NCBI RefSeq assembly: GCF_932526225.1
Contig: NC_064038.1
Location: 1,862,001-1,926,000 of the forward strand
Source: Nematostella vectensis
Taxonomy: Eukaryota; Cnidaria; Anthozoa; Actiniaria; Edwardsiidae
Reading direction: 5' to 3'
DNA length: 64,000 nucleotides
The translations under genes were made by a program, and so were the position numbers. This document shows, piece after piece, positions 52,830-64,000 of the stretch. The number at the start of each line of letters is the position of its first letter. The first letter of the stretch is position 1. The notes beneath the pieces are model-generated. The model was not told the origin of the DNA and searched no databases. It saw nothing but the letters and a program-made list of their open reading frames with translations.

Positions 52830-55800
52830 TAGATTCCTTGGATAACTTGATTAAGTAGATTCTAACATAGAGCATAGCGCTCGATAGATTGATATACCTT
52901 TTTTTCCGAGTATACTGTTTTACTTTCCTAATGTTACTTTTTGGAATTTACATTCGGAAAAAAAATTATCGATTGTAACCTTTTGGAGGTTACACTCGTA
53001 AAACAAATTCCCGAATGTAACCCTGAAGCTTTCCCCGAATGTAACCTCCAGTCCGATGGTGACTTTGCTTGGGATAGTTTACGATACCAATAGTATTAAA
53101 AGTAATTTTCATTACAATTCCCTTCAGCAATGCCACGTTAGTCTTTCGTTGCGGGCACTTGACTACTAACGCAGCGACCCGGGTTCGATTCCCGCTGATA
53201 GCCTATTCTTTTTTCTTTATTTATTTTTTTTTAATCGATACTTAATTATACTGTTCTTGGTGTGTCATGACATAAAAAGAAGGTATAGGGACATTTTTAT
53301 GTACTCTCAGCATCTTTGATGTGCTCATGCTTTGTTCAGGATCCTGTACATATTTTATGCACACAAGAACTAACTAGATTCCTTGGATAACTTGATTAAG
53401 TAGATTCTAACATAGAGCATAGCGCTCGATAGATTGATATACCTTTTTTTCCGAGTATACTGTTTTATTTTTCCTAATGTTCCTTTTTGGAATTTACATT
53501 CGGAAAAAAAATTATCGATTGTAACCTTTTGGAGGTTACACTCGTAAAACAAATTCCCGAATGTAACCCTGAAGCTTTTCCCGAATGTAACCTCCAGTCC
53601 GATGGTGACTTTGCTTGGGATAGTTTACGATACCAATAGTATTAAAAGTAATTTTCATTACAATTCCCTTCAGCAATGTCACGTTAGTCTTTCGTTGCGG
53701 GCACTTGACTACTAACGCAGCGACCCGGGTTCGATTCCCGCTGATAGCCTATTTTTGTTTCTTTATTTTTTTTTTTAAATATCGATACTTAATTATACTG
53801 TTCTTGGTGTGTCATGACATAAAAAGAAGGTATAGGGACATTTTTATGTACTCTCAGCATCTTTGATGTGCTCATGCTTTGTTCAGGATCCTGCACATAT
53901 TTTATGCACACAAGAACTAACTAGATTCCTTGGATAACTTGATTAAGTAGATTCTAACATAGAGCATAGCGCTCGATAGATTGATATACCTTTTTTTCCG
54001 AGTATACTGTTTTATTTTCCTAATGTTACTTTTTGGAATTTACATTCGGAAAAAAAATTATCGATTGTAACCTTTTGGAGGTTACACTCGTAAAACAAAT
54101 TCCCGAATGTAACCCTGAAGCTTTTCCCGAATGTAACCTCCAGTCCGATGGTGACTTTGCTTGAGATAGTTTACGATACCAATAGTATTAAAAGTTATTT
54201 TAATTACAATTCCCTTCAGCAATGCCACGTTAGTCTTTCGTTGCGGGCACTTGACTACTAACGCAGCGACCCGGGTTCGATTCCCGCTGATAGCCTATTT
54301 TTTTTCTTTCTTTTTTTTTAAATATCGATACTTAATTATACTGTTCTTGGTGTGTCATGACATAAAAAGAAGGTATAGGGACATTTTTATGTACTCTCAG
54401 CATCTTTGATGTGCTCATGCTTTGTTCAGGATCCTGCACATATTTTATGCACACAAGAACTAACTAGATTCCTTGGATAACATGATTAAGTAGATTCTAA
54501 CATAGAGCATAGCGCTCGATAGATTGATATACCTTTTTTTCCGAGTATACTGTTTTATTTTTCCTAATGTTCCTTTCTGGAATTTACATTCGGAAAAAAA
54601 ATTATCGATTGTAACCTTTTGGAGGTTACACTCGTAAAACAAATTCTAGAATGTAACCCTGAAGCTTTTCCCGAATGTAACCTCCAGTCCGATGGTGACT
54701 TTGCTTGGGATTGTTTACGATACCAATAGTATTAAAAGTAATTTTCATTACAATTCCCTTCAGCAATGCCACGTTAGTCTTTCGTTGCGGGCACTTGACT
54801 ACTAACGCAGCGACCCGGGTTCGATTCCCGCTGATAGCCTATTTTTTTTCTTTATTTATTTTTTTTTAAATCGATACTTAATTATACTGTTCTTGGTGTG
54901 TCATGACATAAAAAGAAGGTATAGGGACATTTTTATGTACTCTCAGCATCTTTGATGTGCTCATGCTTTGTTCAGGATCCTGTACATATTTTATGCACAC
55001 AAGAACTAACTAGATTCCTTGGATAACTTGATTAAGTAGATTCTAACATAGAGCATAGCGCTCGATAGATTGATATACCTTTTTTACGAGTATACTGTTT
55101 TATTTTTCCTAATGTTCCTTTTTGGAATTTACATTCGGAAAAAAAATTATCGATTGTAACCTTTTGGAGGTTACACTCGTAAAACAAATTCCCGAATGTA
55201 ACCCTGAAGCTTTTCCCGAATGTAACCTCCAGTCCGATGGTGACTTTGCTTGGGATAGTTTACGATACCAATAGTATTAAAAGTTATTTTCATTACAATT
55301 CCCTTCAGCAATGTCACGTTAGTCTTTCGTTGCGGGCACTTGACTACTAACGCAGCGACCCGGGTTCGATTCCCGCTGATAGCCTATTTTTGTTTCTTTA
55401 TTTTTTTTTTTTAAATATCGATACTTAATTTTACTGTTCTTGGTGTGTCATGACATAAAAAGTAGGTATAGGGACATTTTTATGTACTCGCAGCATCTTT
55501 GATGTGCTCATGCTTTGTTCAGGATCCTGTACATATTTTATGCACACAAGAACTAACTAGATTCCTTGGATAACTTGATTAAGTAGATTCTAACATAGAG
55601 CATAGCGCTCGATAGATTGATATACCTTTTTTCCGAGTATACTGTTTTATTTTTCCTAATGTTACTTTTTGGAATTTACATTCGGAAAAAAAATTATCGA
55701 TTGTAACCTTTTGGAGGTTACACTCGTAAAACAAATTCCCGAATGTAACCCTGAAGCTTTTCCCGAATGTAACCTCCAGTCCGATGGTGACTTTGGTTGG

Positions 55801-56642
55801 GATAGTTTACGATACCAATAGTATTAAAAGTAATTTTCATTTCAATTCCCTTCAGCAATGCCACGTTAGTCTTTCGTTGCGGGCACTTGACTACTAACGC
55901 AGCGACCCGGGTTCGATTCCCGCTGATAGCCTATTTTTTTTCTTTCTTTTTTTTTAAATATCGATACTTAATTATACTGTTCTTGGTGTGTCATGACATA
56001 AAAAGAAGGTATAGGGACATTTTTATGTACTCTCAGCATCTTTGATGTGCTCATGCTTTGTTCAGGATCCTGCACATATTTTATGCACACAAGAACTAAC
56101 TAGATTCCTTGGATAACATGATTAAGTAGATTCTAACATAGAGCATAGCGCTCGATAGATTGATATACCTTTTTTTCCGAGTATACTGTTTTATTTTTCC
56201 TAATGAGACTTTTTGGAATTTACATTCGGAAAAAAAATTATCGATTGTAACCTTTTGGAGGTTACACTCGTAAAACAAATTCCCGAATGTAACCCTGAAG
56301 CTTTTCCCGAATGTAACCTCCAGTCCGATGGTGACTTTGCTTGGGATTGTTTACGATACCAATAGTATTAAAAGTAATTTTCATTACAATTCCCTTCAGC
56401 AATGCCACGTTAGTCTTTCGTTGCGGGCACTTGACTACTAACGCAGCGACCCGGGTTCGATTCCCGCTGATAGCCTATTTTTTTTTCTTTATTTTTTTTT
56501 TAAATATCGATACTTAATTATACTGTTCTTGGTGTGGCATGACATAAAAAGAAGGTATAGGGACATTTTTATGTACTCTCAGCATATTTGATGTGCTCAT
56601 GCTTTGTTCAGGTTCCTGTACATATTTTATGCACACAAGAAC

Positions 56643-59371
56643 TAGATTTCTTGGATAACTTGATTAAGTAGATTCTAACATAGAGCATAGCGCTCGATAG
56701 ATTGATATACCTTTTTTTCCGAGTATACTGTTTTATTTTTCCTAATGAGACTTTTTGGAATTTACATTCGGAAAAAAAATTATCGATTGTAACCTTTTGG
56801 AGGTTACACTCGTAAAACAAATTCCCGAATGTAACCCTGAAGCTTTTCCCGAATGTAACCTCCAGTCCGATGGTGACTTTGCTTGGGATAGTTTACGATA
56901 CCAATAGTATTAAAAGTAATTTTCATTACAATTCCCTTCAGCAATACCACGTTAGTCTTTCGTTGCGGGCACTTGACTACTAACGCAGCGACCCGGGTTC
57001 GATTCCCGCTGATAGCCTATTTTTTTTCTTTCTTTTTTTTTTTTTAAATATCGATACTTAATTATACTGTTCTTGGTGTGTCATGACATAAAAAGAAGGT
57101 ATAGGGACATTTTTATGTACTCTCAGCATCTTTGATGTGCTCATGCTTTGTTCAGGATCCTGTACATATTTTATGCCCACAAGAACTAACTAGATTCCTT
57201 GGATAACTTGATTAAGTAGATTCTAACATAGAGCATAGCGCTCGATAGATTGATATACCTTTTTTTCCGAGTATACTGTTTTATTTTTCCTAATGTTACT
57301 TTTTGGAATTTACATTCGGAAAAAAAATTATCGATTGTAACCTTTTGGAGGTTACACTCGTAAAACAAATTCCCGAATGTAACACTGAAGCTTTTCCCGA
57401 ATGTAACCTCCAGTCCGATGGTGACTTTGCTTGGGATAGTTTACGATACCAATAGTATTAAAAGTAATTTTCATTACAATTCCCTTCAGCAATGCCACGT
57501 TAGTCTTTCGTTGCGGGCACTTGACTACTAACGCAGCGACCCGGGTTCGATTCCCCGTGATAGCCTATTTTTTTTCTTTATTTTTTTTTTAAATATCGAT
57601 ACTTAATTATACTGTTCTTGGTGTGTCATGACATAAAAAGAAGGTATAGGGACATTTTTATGTACTCTCAGCATCTTTGATGTGCTCATGCTTTGTTCAG
57701 GATCCTGTACATATTTTATGCACACAAGAACTAACTAGATTCCTTGGATAACTTGATTAAGTAGATTCTAACATAGAGCATAGCGCTCGATAGATTGATA
57801 TACCTTTTTTCCGAGTATACTGTTTTATTTTTCCTAATGTTACTTTTTGGAATTTACATTCGGAAAAACAATTATCGATTGTAACCTTTTGGAGGTTACA
57901 CTCGTAAAACAAATTCCCGAATGTAACCCTGAAGCTTTTCCCGAATGTAACCTCCAGTCCGATGGTGACTTTGGTTGGGATAGTTTACGATACCAATAGT
58001 ATTAAAAGTAATTTTCATTTCAATTCCCTTCAGCAATGCCACGTTAGTCTTTCGTTGCGGGCACTTGACTACTAACGCAGCGACCCGGGTTCGATTCCCG
58101 CTGATAGCCTATTTTTTCTTCTTTCTTTTTTTTTAAAATATCGATACTTAATTATACTGTTCTTGGTGTGTCATGACATAAAAAGAAGGTATAGGGACAT
58201 TTTTATGTACTCTCAGCATCTTTGATGTGCTCATGCTTTGTTCAGGATCCTGTACATATTTTATGCACACAAGAACTAACTAGATTCCTTGGATAACTTG
58301 ATTAAGTAGATTCTAACATAGAGCATAGCGCTCGATAGATTGATATACCTTTTTTCCGAGTATACTGTTTTATTTTTCCTAATGTTACTTTTTGGAATTT
58401 ACATTCGGAAAAACAATTATCGATTGTAACCTTTTGGAGGTTACACTCGTAAAACAAATTCCCGAATGTAACCCTGAAGCTTTTCCCGAATGTAACCTCC
58501 AGTCCGATGGTGACTTTGGTTGGGATAGTTTACGATACCAATAGTATTAAAAGTAATTTTCAATTCAATTCCCTTCAGCAATGCCACGTTAGTCTTTCGT
58601 TGCGGGCACTTGACTACTAACGCAGCGACCCGGGTTCGATTCCCGCTGATAGCCTATTTTTTCTTCTTTCTTTTTGTTTTAAATATCGATACTTAATTAT
58701 ACTGTTCTTGGTGTGTCATGACATAAAAAGAAGGTATAGGGACATTTTTATGTACTCTCAGCATCTTTGATGTGCTCATGCTTTGTTCAGGATCCTGTAC
58801 ATATTTTATGCACACAAGAACTAACTAGATTCCTTGGATAACTTGATTAAGTAGATTCTAACATAGAGCATAGCGCTCGATAGATTGATATACCTTTTTT
58901 TCCGAGTATACTGTTTTATTTTTCCTAATGTTACTTTTTGGAATTAACATTCGGAAAAAAAAAATATCGATTGTAACCTTTTGGAGTTACACTCGTAAAA
59001 CAAATTCCCGAATGTAACCCTGAAGCTTTTCCCGAATGTAACCTCCAGTCCGATGGTGACTTTGCTTGGGATAGTATACAATACCAATAGTATTAAAAGT
59101 AATTTTCATTACAATTCCCTTCAGCAATGCCACGTTAGTCTTTCGTTGCGGGCACTTGACTACTAACGCAGCGACCCGGGTTCGATTCCCGCTGATAGCC
59201 TATTTTTTTTTCTTTCTTTTTTTTTTAATTATCGATACTTAATTATACTGTTCTTGGTGTGTCATGACATAAAACGAAGGTATAGGGACATTTTTATGTA
59301 CTCTCAGCATCTTTGATGTGCTCATGCTTTGTTCAGGATCCTGCACATATTTTATGCACACAAGAACTAAC
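56643..59371 (+). repeat. Five-monomer block (monomers 105-109), partner of 13086-15814
   Basis: Carries all rare marks of its partner. The first monomer begins with a short deletion (AAGAACTAGATTTC where other copies have AAGAACTAACTAGATTCC). The end of the previous copy has GGTTCCTG for GGATCCTG, so the junction at 56580-56650 is the most altered monomer boundary in the window. Confidence 0.9.
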
Positions 59372-60461
59372 TAGATTCCTTGGATAACTTGATTAAGTAG
59401 ATTCTAACATAGAGCATAGCGCTCGATAGATTGATATACCTTTTTTTCCGAGTATACTGTTTTATTTTTCCTAATGTTCCTTTTTGGAATTTACATTCGG
59501 AAAAAAAATTATCGATTGTAACCTTTTGGAGGTTACACTCGTAAAACAAATTCCCGAATGTAACCCTGAAGCTTTTCCCGAATGTAACCTCCAGTCCGAT
59601 GGTGACTTTGCTTAGGATAGGTTACGATACCAATAGTATTAAAAGTAATTTTCATTACAATTCCCTTCAGCAATGTCACGTTAGTCTTTCGTTGCGGGCA
59701 CTTGACTACTAACGCAGCGACCCGGGTTCGATTCCCGCTGATAGCCTATTTTTTTTTCTTTTTTTTTTTTTAAATATCGATACTTAATTATACTGTTCTT
59801 GGTGTGTCATGACATAAAAAGAAGGTATAGGGACATTTTTATGTACTCTCAGCATCATTGATGTGCTCATGCTTTGTTCAGGATCCTGTACATATTTTAT
59901 GCACACAAGAACTAACTAGATTCCTTGGATAACTTGATTAAGTAGATTCTAACATAGAGCATAGCGCTCGATAGATTGATATACCTTTTTTCCGAGTATA
60001 CTGTTTTATTTTTCCTAATGTTACTTTTTGGAATTTACATTCGGAAAAAAAATTATCGATTGTAACCTTTTGGAGGTTACACTCGTAAAACAAATTCCCG
60101 AATGTAACCCTGAAGCTTTTCCCGAATGTAACCTCCAGTCCGATGGTGACTTTGGTTTGGATAGTTTACGATACCAATAGTATTAAAAGTAATTTTCATT
60201 TCAATTCCCTTCAGCAATGCCACGTTAGTCTTTCGTTGCGGGCACTTGACTACTAACGCAGCGACCCGGGTTCGATTCCCGCTGATAGCCTATTTTTCTT
60301 CTTTCTTTTTTTTTTTAAATATCGATACTTAATTATACTGTTCTTGGTGTGTCATGACATAAAAAGAAGGTATAGGGACATTTTTATGTACTCTCAGCAT
60401 CTTTGATGTGCTCATGCTTTGTTCAGGATCCTGCACATATTTTATGCACACAAGAACTAAC

Positions 60462-63400
60462 TAGATTCCTTGGATAACTTGATTAAGTAGATTCTAACAT
60501 AGAGCATAGCGCTCGATAGATTGATATACCTTTTTTTCCGAGTATACTGTTTTATTTTCCTAATGTTACTTTTTGGAATTTACATTCGGAAAAAAAATTA
60601 TCGATTGTAACCTTTTGGAGGTTACACTCGTAAAACAAATTCCCGAATGTAACCCTGAAGCTTTTCCCGAATGTAACCTCCAGTCCGATGGTGACTTTGC
60701 TTGGGATAGTTTACGATACCAATAGTATTAAAAGTAATTTTCATTAAAATTCCCTTCAGCAATGCCACGTTAGTCTTTCGTTGCGGGCACTTGACTACTA
60801 ACGCAGCTACCCGGGTTCGATTCCCGCTGATAGCCAATTTTTTTTCTTTCTTTTTTTTTAAATATCGATACTTAATTATACTGTTCTTGGTGTGTCATGA
60901 CATAAAAAGAAGGTATAGGGACATTTTTATGTACTCTCAGCATCTTTGATGTGCTCATGCTTTGTTCAGGATCCTGAACATATTTTATGCACACAAGAAC
61001 TAACTAGATTCCTTGGATAACTTGATTAAGTAGATTCTAACATAGAGCATAGCGCTCGATAGATTGATATACCTTTTTTTCCGAGTATACTGTTTTATTT
61101 TTCCTAATTTTCCTTTTTGGAATTTACATTCGGAAAAAAATTATCGATTGTAACCTTTTGGAGGTTACACTCGTAAAACAAATTCCCGAATGTAACCCTG
61201 AAGCTTTTCCCGAATGTAACCTCCAGTCCGATGGTGACTTTGCTTGGGATAGTTTACGATACCAATAGTATTAAAGGTAATTTTCATTACAATTCCCTTC
61301 AGCAATGCCACGTTAGTCTTTCGTTGCGGGCACTTGACTACTAACGCAGCTACCCGGGTTCGATTCCCGCTGATAGCCTATTTTTTTTTCTTTATTTTTT
61401 TTTTTAATAACGATACTTAATTATACTGTTCTTGGTGTGTCATGACATAAAAAGAAGGTATAGGGACATTTTTATGTACTCTCAGCATCTTTGATGTGCT
61501 CATGCTTTGTTCAGGATCCTGAACATATTTTATGCACACAAGAACTAACTAGATTCCTTGGATAACTTGATTAAGTAGATTCTAACATAGAGCATAGCGC
61601 TCGATAGATTGATATACCTTTTTTCCGAGTATACTGTTTTATTTTTCCTAATGTTACTTTTTGGAATTTACATTCGGAAAAACAATTATCGATTGTAACC
61701 TTTTGGAGGTTACACTCGTAAAACAAATTCCCGAATGTAACCCTGAAGCTTTTCCCGAATGTAACCTCCAGTCCGATGGTGACTTTGGTTGGGATAGTTT
61801 ACGATACCAATAGTATTAAAAGTAATTTTCATTTCAATTCCCTTCAGCAATGCCACGTTAGTCTTTCGTTGCGGGCACTTGACTACTAACGCAGCGACCC
61901 GGGTTCGATTCCCGCTGATAGCCTATTGTTTCTTCTTTATTTTTTTTTTTTAATATCGATACTTAATTATACTGTTCTTGGTGTGTCATGACATAAAAAG
62001 AAGGCATAGGGACATTTTTATGTACTCTCAGCATCTTTGATGTGCTCATGCTTTGTTCAGGATCCTGTACATATTTTATGCACACAAGAACTAACTAGAT
62101 TCCTTGGATAACTTGATAATGTAGATTCTAACATAGAGCATAGCGCTCGATAGATTGATATACCTTTTTTTCCGAGTATACTGTTTTATTTTTCCTAATG
62201 TTACTTTTTGGAATTTACATTCTGAAAAAAAATTATCGATTGTAACCTTTTGGAGGTTACACTCGTAAAACAAATTCCCGAATGTAACCCTGAAGCTTTT
62301 CCCGAATGTAACCTCCAGTCCGATGGTGACTTTGCTTGGGATAGTTTACGATACCAATAGTATTAAAAGTAATTTTCATTACAATTCCCTTCAGCAATGC
62401 CACCTTAGTCTTTCGTTGCGGGCACTTGACTACTAACGCAGCTACCCGGGTTGGATTCCCGCTGATAGCCTATTTTTTTTTCTTTATTTTTTTTTTTAAA
62501 AATCGATACTTAATTATACTGTTCTTGGTGTGTCATGACATAAAAAGAAGGTATAGGGACATTTTTATGTACTCTCAGCATCTTTGATATGCTCATGCTT
62601 TGTTCAGGATCCTGTACATATTTTATGCACACAAGAACTAACTAGATTCCTTGGATAACTTGATTAAGTAGATTCTAACATAGAGCATAGCGCTCGATAG
62701 ATTGATATACCTTTTTTTCCGAGTATACTGTTTTATTTTTCCTAATGTTACTTTTTGGAATTTACATTCGGAAAAACATTATCGATTGTAACCTTTTGGA
62801 GGTTACACTCGTAAAACAAATTCCCGAATGTAACCCTGAAGCTTTTCCCGAATGTAACCTCCAGTCCGATGGTGACTTTGCTTGGGATAGTTTACGATAC
62901 CAATAGTATTAAAAGTAATTTTCATTACAATTCCCTTCAGCAATGCCACGTTAGTCTTTCGTTGCGGGCACTTGACTACTAACGCAGCGACCCGGGTTTG
63001 ATTCCCGCTGATAGCCTATTTTTTTCTTTATTTTTTTTTTAAATATCGATACTTAATTATACTGTTCTTGGTGTGTCATGACATAAAAAGAAGGTATAGG
63101 GACATTTTTATGTACTCTCAGCATCTTTGATGTGCTCATGCTTTGTTTAGGATCCTGCACATATTTTATGCACACAAGAACTAACTAGATTCCTTGGATA
63201 ACTTGATTAAGTAGATTCTAACATAGAGCATAGCGCTCGATAGATTGATATACCTTTTTTTCCGAGTATACTGTTTTATTTTCCTAATGTTACTTTTTGG
63301 AATTTACATTCGGAAAAAAATTATCGATTGTAACCTTTTAGAGGTTACACTCGTAAAACAAATTCCCGAATGTAACCCTGAAGCTTTTCCCGAATGTAAC

Positions 63401-64000
63401 CTCCAGTCCGATGGTGACTTTGCTTGGGATAGTTTACGATACCAATAGTATTAAAAGTAATTTTTGTTACAATTCCCTTCAGCAATGCCACGTTAGTCTT
63501 TCGTTGCGGGCACTTGACTACTAACGCAGCGACCCGGGTTCGATTCCCGCTGATAGCCTATTTTTTTTTTCTTTATTTTTTTTTAAATATCGATACTTAA
63601 TTATACTGTTCTTGGTGTGTCATGACATAAAAAGAAGGTATAGGGACATTTTTATGTACTCTCAGCATCTTTGATGTGCTCATGCTTTGTTCAGGATCCT
63701 GTACATATTTTATGCACACAAGAACTAACTAGATTCCTTGGATAACTTGATTAAGTATATTCTAACATAGAGCATAGCGCTCGATAGATTGATATACCTT
63801 TTTTCCGAGTATACTGTTTTATTTTTCCTAATGTTACTTTTTGGAATTTACATTCGGAAAAAAATTTATCGATTGTAACCGTTTGGAGGTTACACTCGTA
63901 AAACAAATTCCCGAATGTAACCCTGAAGCTTTTCCCGAATGTAACCTCCAGTCCGATGGTGACTTTGCTTGGGATAGTTTACGATACCAATAGTATTAAA
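60462..64000 (+). repeat. Seven-monomer block, cut by window edge (monomers 112-118)
   Basis: Partner of 21236-25045. Monomers 115 and 116 have private B-box changes (GGTTGGATTCC and GGTTTGATTCC) absent from their partners, plus CACCTTAGTC in 115. The tRNA-like part is therefore not perfectly protected from change. Monomer 118 stops before the tRNA-like segment. Confidence 0.9.

Larger units (their letters stand above)
1..64000 (+). repeat. Tandem satellite array, ~545-bp monomer, 117 full copies plus one partial
   Basis: The whole window is head-to-tail copies of one monomer, all in the same orientation, with no unique DNA between them. The window begins at the chosen phase word (TAGATTCCTTGG) and ends inside monomer 118, so neither array edge is present. 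Successive starts are 539-549 bp apart, mean about 544.7, except one 521-bp copy at 18540. Most length variation lies in the T-run after the tRNA-like part and in the A-run near monomer base 130. By eye, copies differ by a few per cent or less. Monomer 1 has 194 G+C in 547 bases (35.5%). No open frame above about 100 codons and no transposase, reverse transcriptase or other protein family is visible. Array, period and orientation are seen directly; a heterochromatic location is inferred. Confidence 0.98.
1..64000 (+). other. Monomer start map (hand-placed)
   Basis: Starts of monomers 1-118, at the T of TAGATTCC: 1, 548, 1092, 1640, 2186, 2730, 3276, 3822, 4367, 4913, 5460, 6005, 6548, 7090, 7637, 8181, 8724, 9268, 9815, 10363, 10908, 11453, 11998, 12543, 13086, 13634, 14179, 14724, 15269, 15815, 16358, 16907, 17452, 17995, 18540, 19061, 19607, 20150, 20692, 21236, 21779, 22323, 22869, 23414, 23957, 24501, 25046, 25591, 26134, 26679, 27222, 27767, 28312, 28859, 29402, 29947, 30492, 31038, 31583, 32131, 32676, 33221, 33766, 34310, 34853, 35399, 35943, 36486, 37030, 37576, 38119, 38663, 39207, 39753, 40298, 40846, 41391, 41937, 42482, 43029, 43573, 44116, 44661, 45208, 45753, 46300, 46844, 47387, 47926, 48471, 49015, 49558, 50101, 50648, 51195, 51740, 52285, 52830, 53375, 53922, 54465, 55011, 55558, 56101, 56643, 57191, 57736, 58281, 58826, 59372, 59917, 60462, 61005, 61550, 62096, 62643, 63186, 63730. 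Monomer 12 has C for the first T. Monomer numbers elsewhere follow this list. Confidence 0.93.

Noticed and set aside
1-64000. CRISPR array
   Set aside because: The repeat unit is about 545 bp with no short-repeat/unique-spacer alternation and no cas genes.
1-64000. Tandem insertion sequences or a DNA transposon in each monomer
   Set aside because: There are no terminal inverted repeats at a common boundary, no target-site duplications and no transposase frame. The inverted repeats seen are short and internal.
1-64000. Ribosomal DNA or 5S rRNA spacer repeat
   Set aside because: No 5S, 5.8S, 18S or 28S segment is recognisable. The only RNA-gene-like part is the tRNA-like one, and the promoter is of the B-box type without a 5S-like internal control region.
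1-64000. Whole array as an assembly artefact
   Set aside because: Monomers carry many different private and shared variants in ordered blocks, unlike a simple looped consensus. Individual duplications such as 25591-27766 or 40846-47386 still deserve a read-level check.

Overview
The window is one uninterrupted tandem array of an AT-rich satellite DNA. It holds no protein gene that I can support. The monomer is about 545 bp. Using the TAGATTCCTTGG word as phase marker, I placed 118 starts by hand. There are 117 complete monomers, mean about 544.7 bp, and a 271-bp partial one at the right edge. All complete monomers are 539-549 bp, except one of 521 bp that lost exactly one 24-bp internal repeat. 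All copies run in the same direction, and the array passes through both window edges. Size, homogeneity and tRNA-like content point to a eukaryotic nuclear heterochromatic array (centromeric, pericentromeric, subtelomeric or B-chromosome type). Nothing here identifies the species.

Monomer layout, using the first copy (1-547): an AT-rich left part (1-119); a 100-bp block with five degenerate copies of CGAATGTAACC in mixed orientation, the middle two forming a hairpin (120-218); a spacer with a small hairpin (219-307); a tRNA-like segment with a perfect RNA polymerase III B box (GGTTCGATTCC) and a degenerate 5' half (about 303-375); a long interrupted T-run just downstream (378-402); then a tail with a perfect 9-bp inverted repeat (443-475). 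Internal promoter plus T-run is the arrangement of tRNA genes and tRNA-derived SINEs, so each monomer could in principle be a short pol III transcription unit. That is inference.

On a larger scale the array is a nested set of higher-order repeats. Linked marker variants show 2-monomer duplications (3276-5459; 25591-27766), a 4-monomer unit in tandem (5460-9814) with a second tandem pair about 40.8 kb away (46300-50647), a 6-monomer tandem duplication (40846-47386), and multi-monomer blocks shared at about 8.7, 39.2, 40.8 and 43.6 kb. Offsets sometimes step by one monomer within a block, as expected of unequal exchange or replication slippage in register. The short open frames of 60-103 codons are by-products of the repeat and are not annotated as genes.
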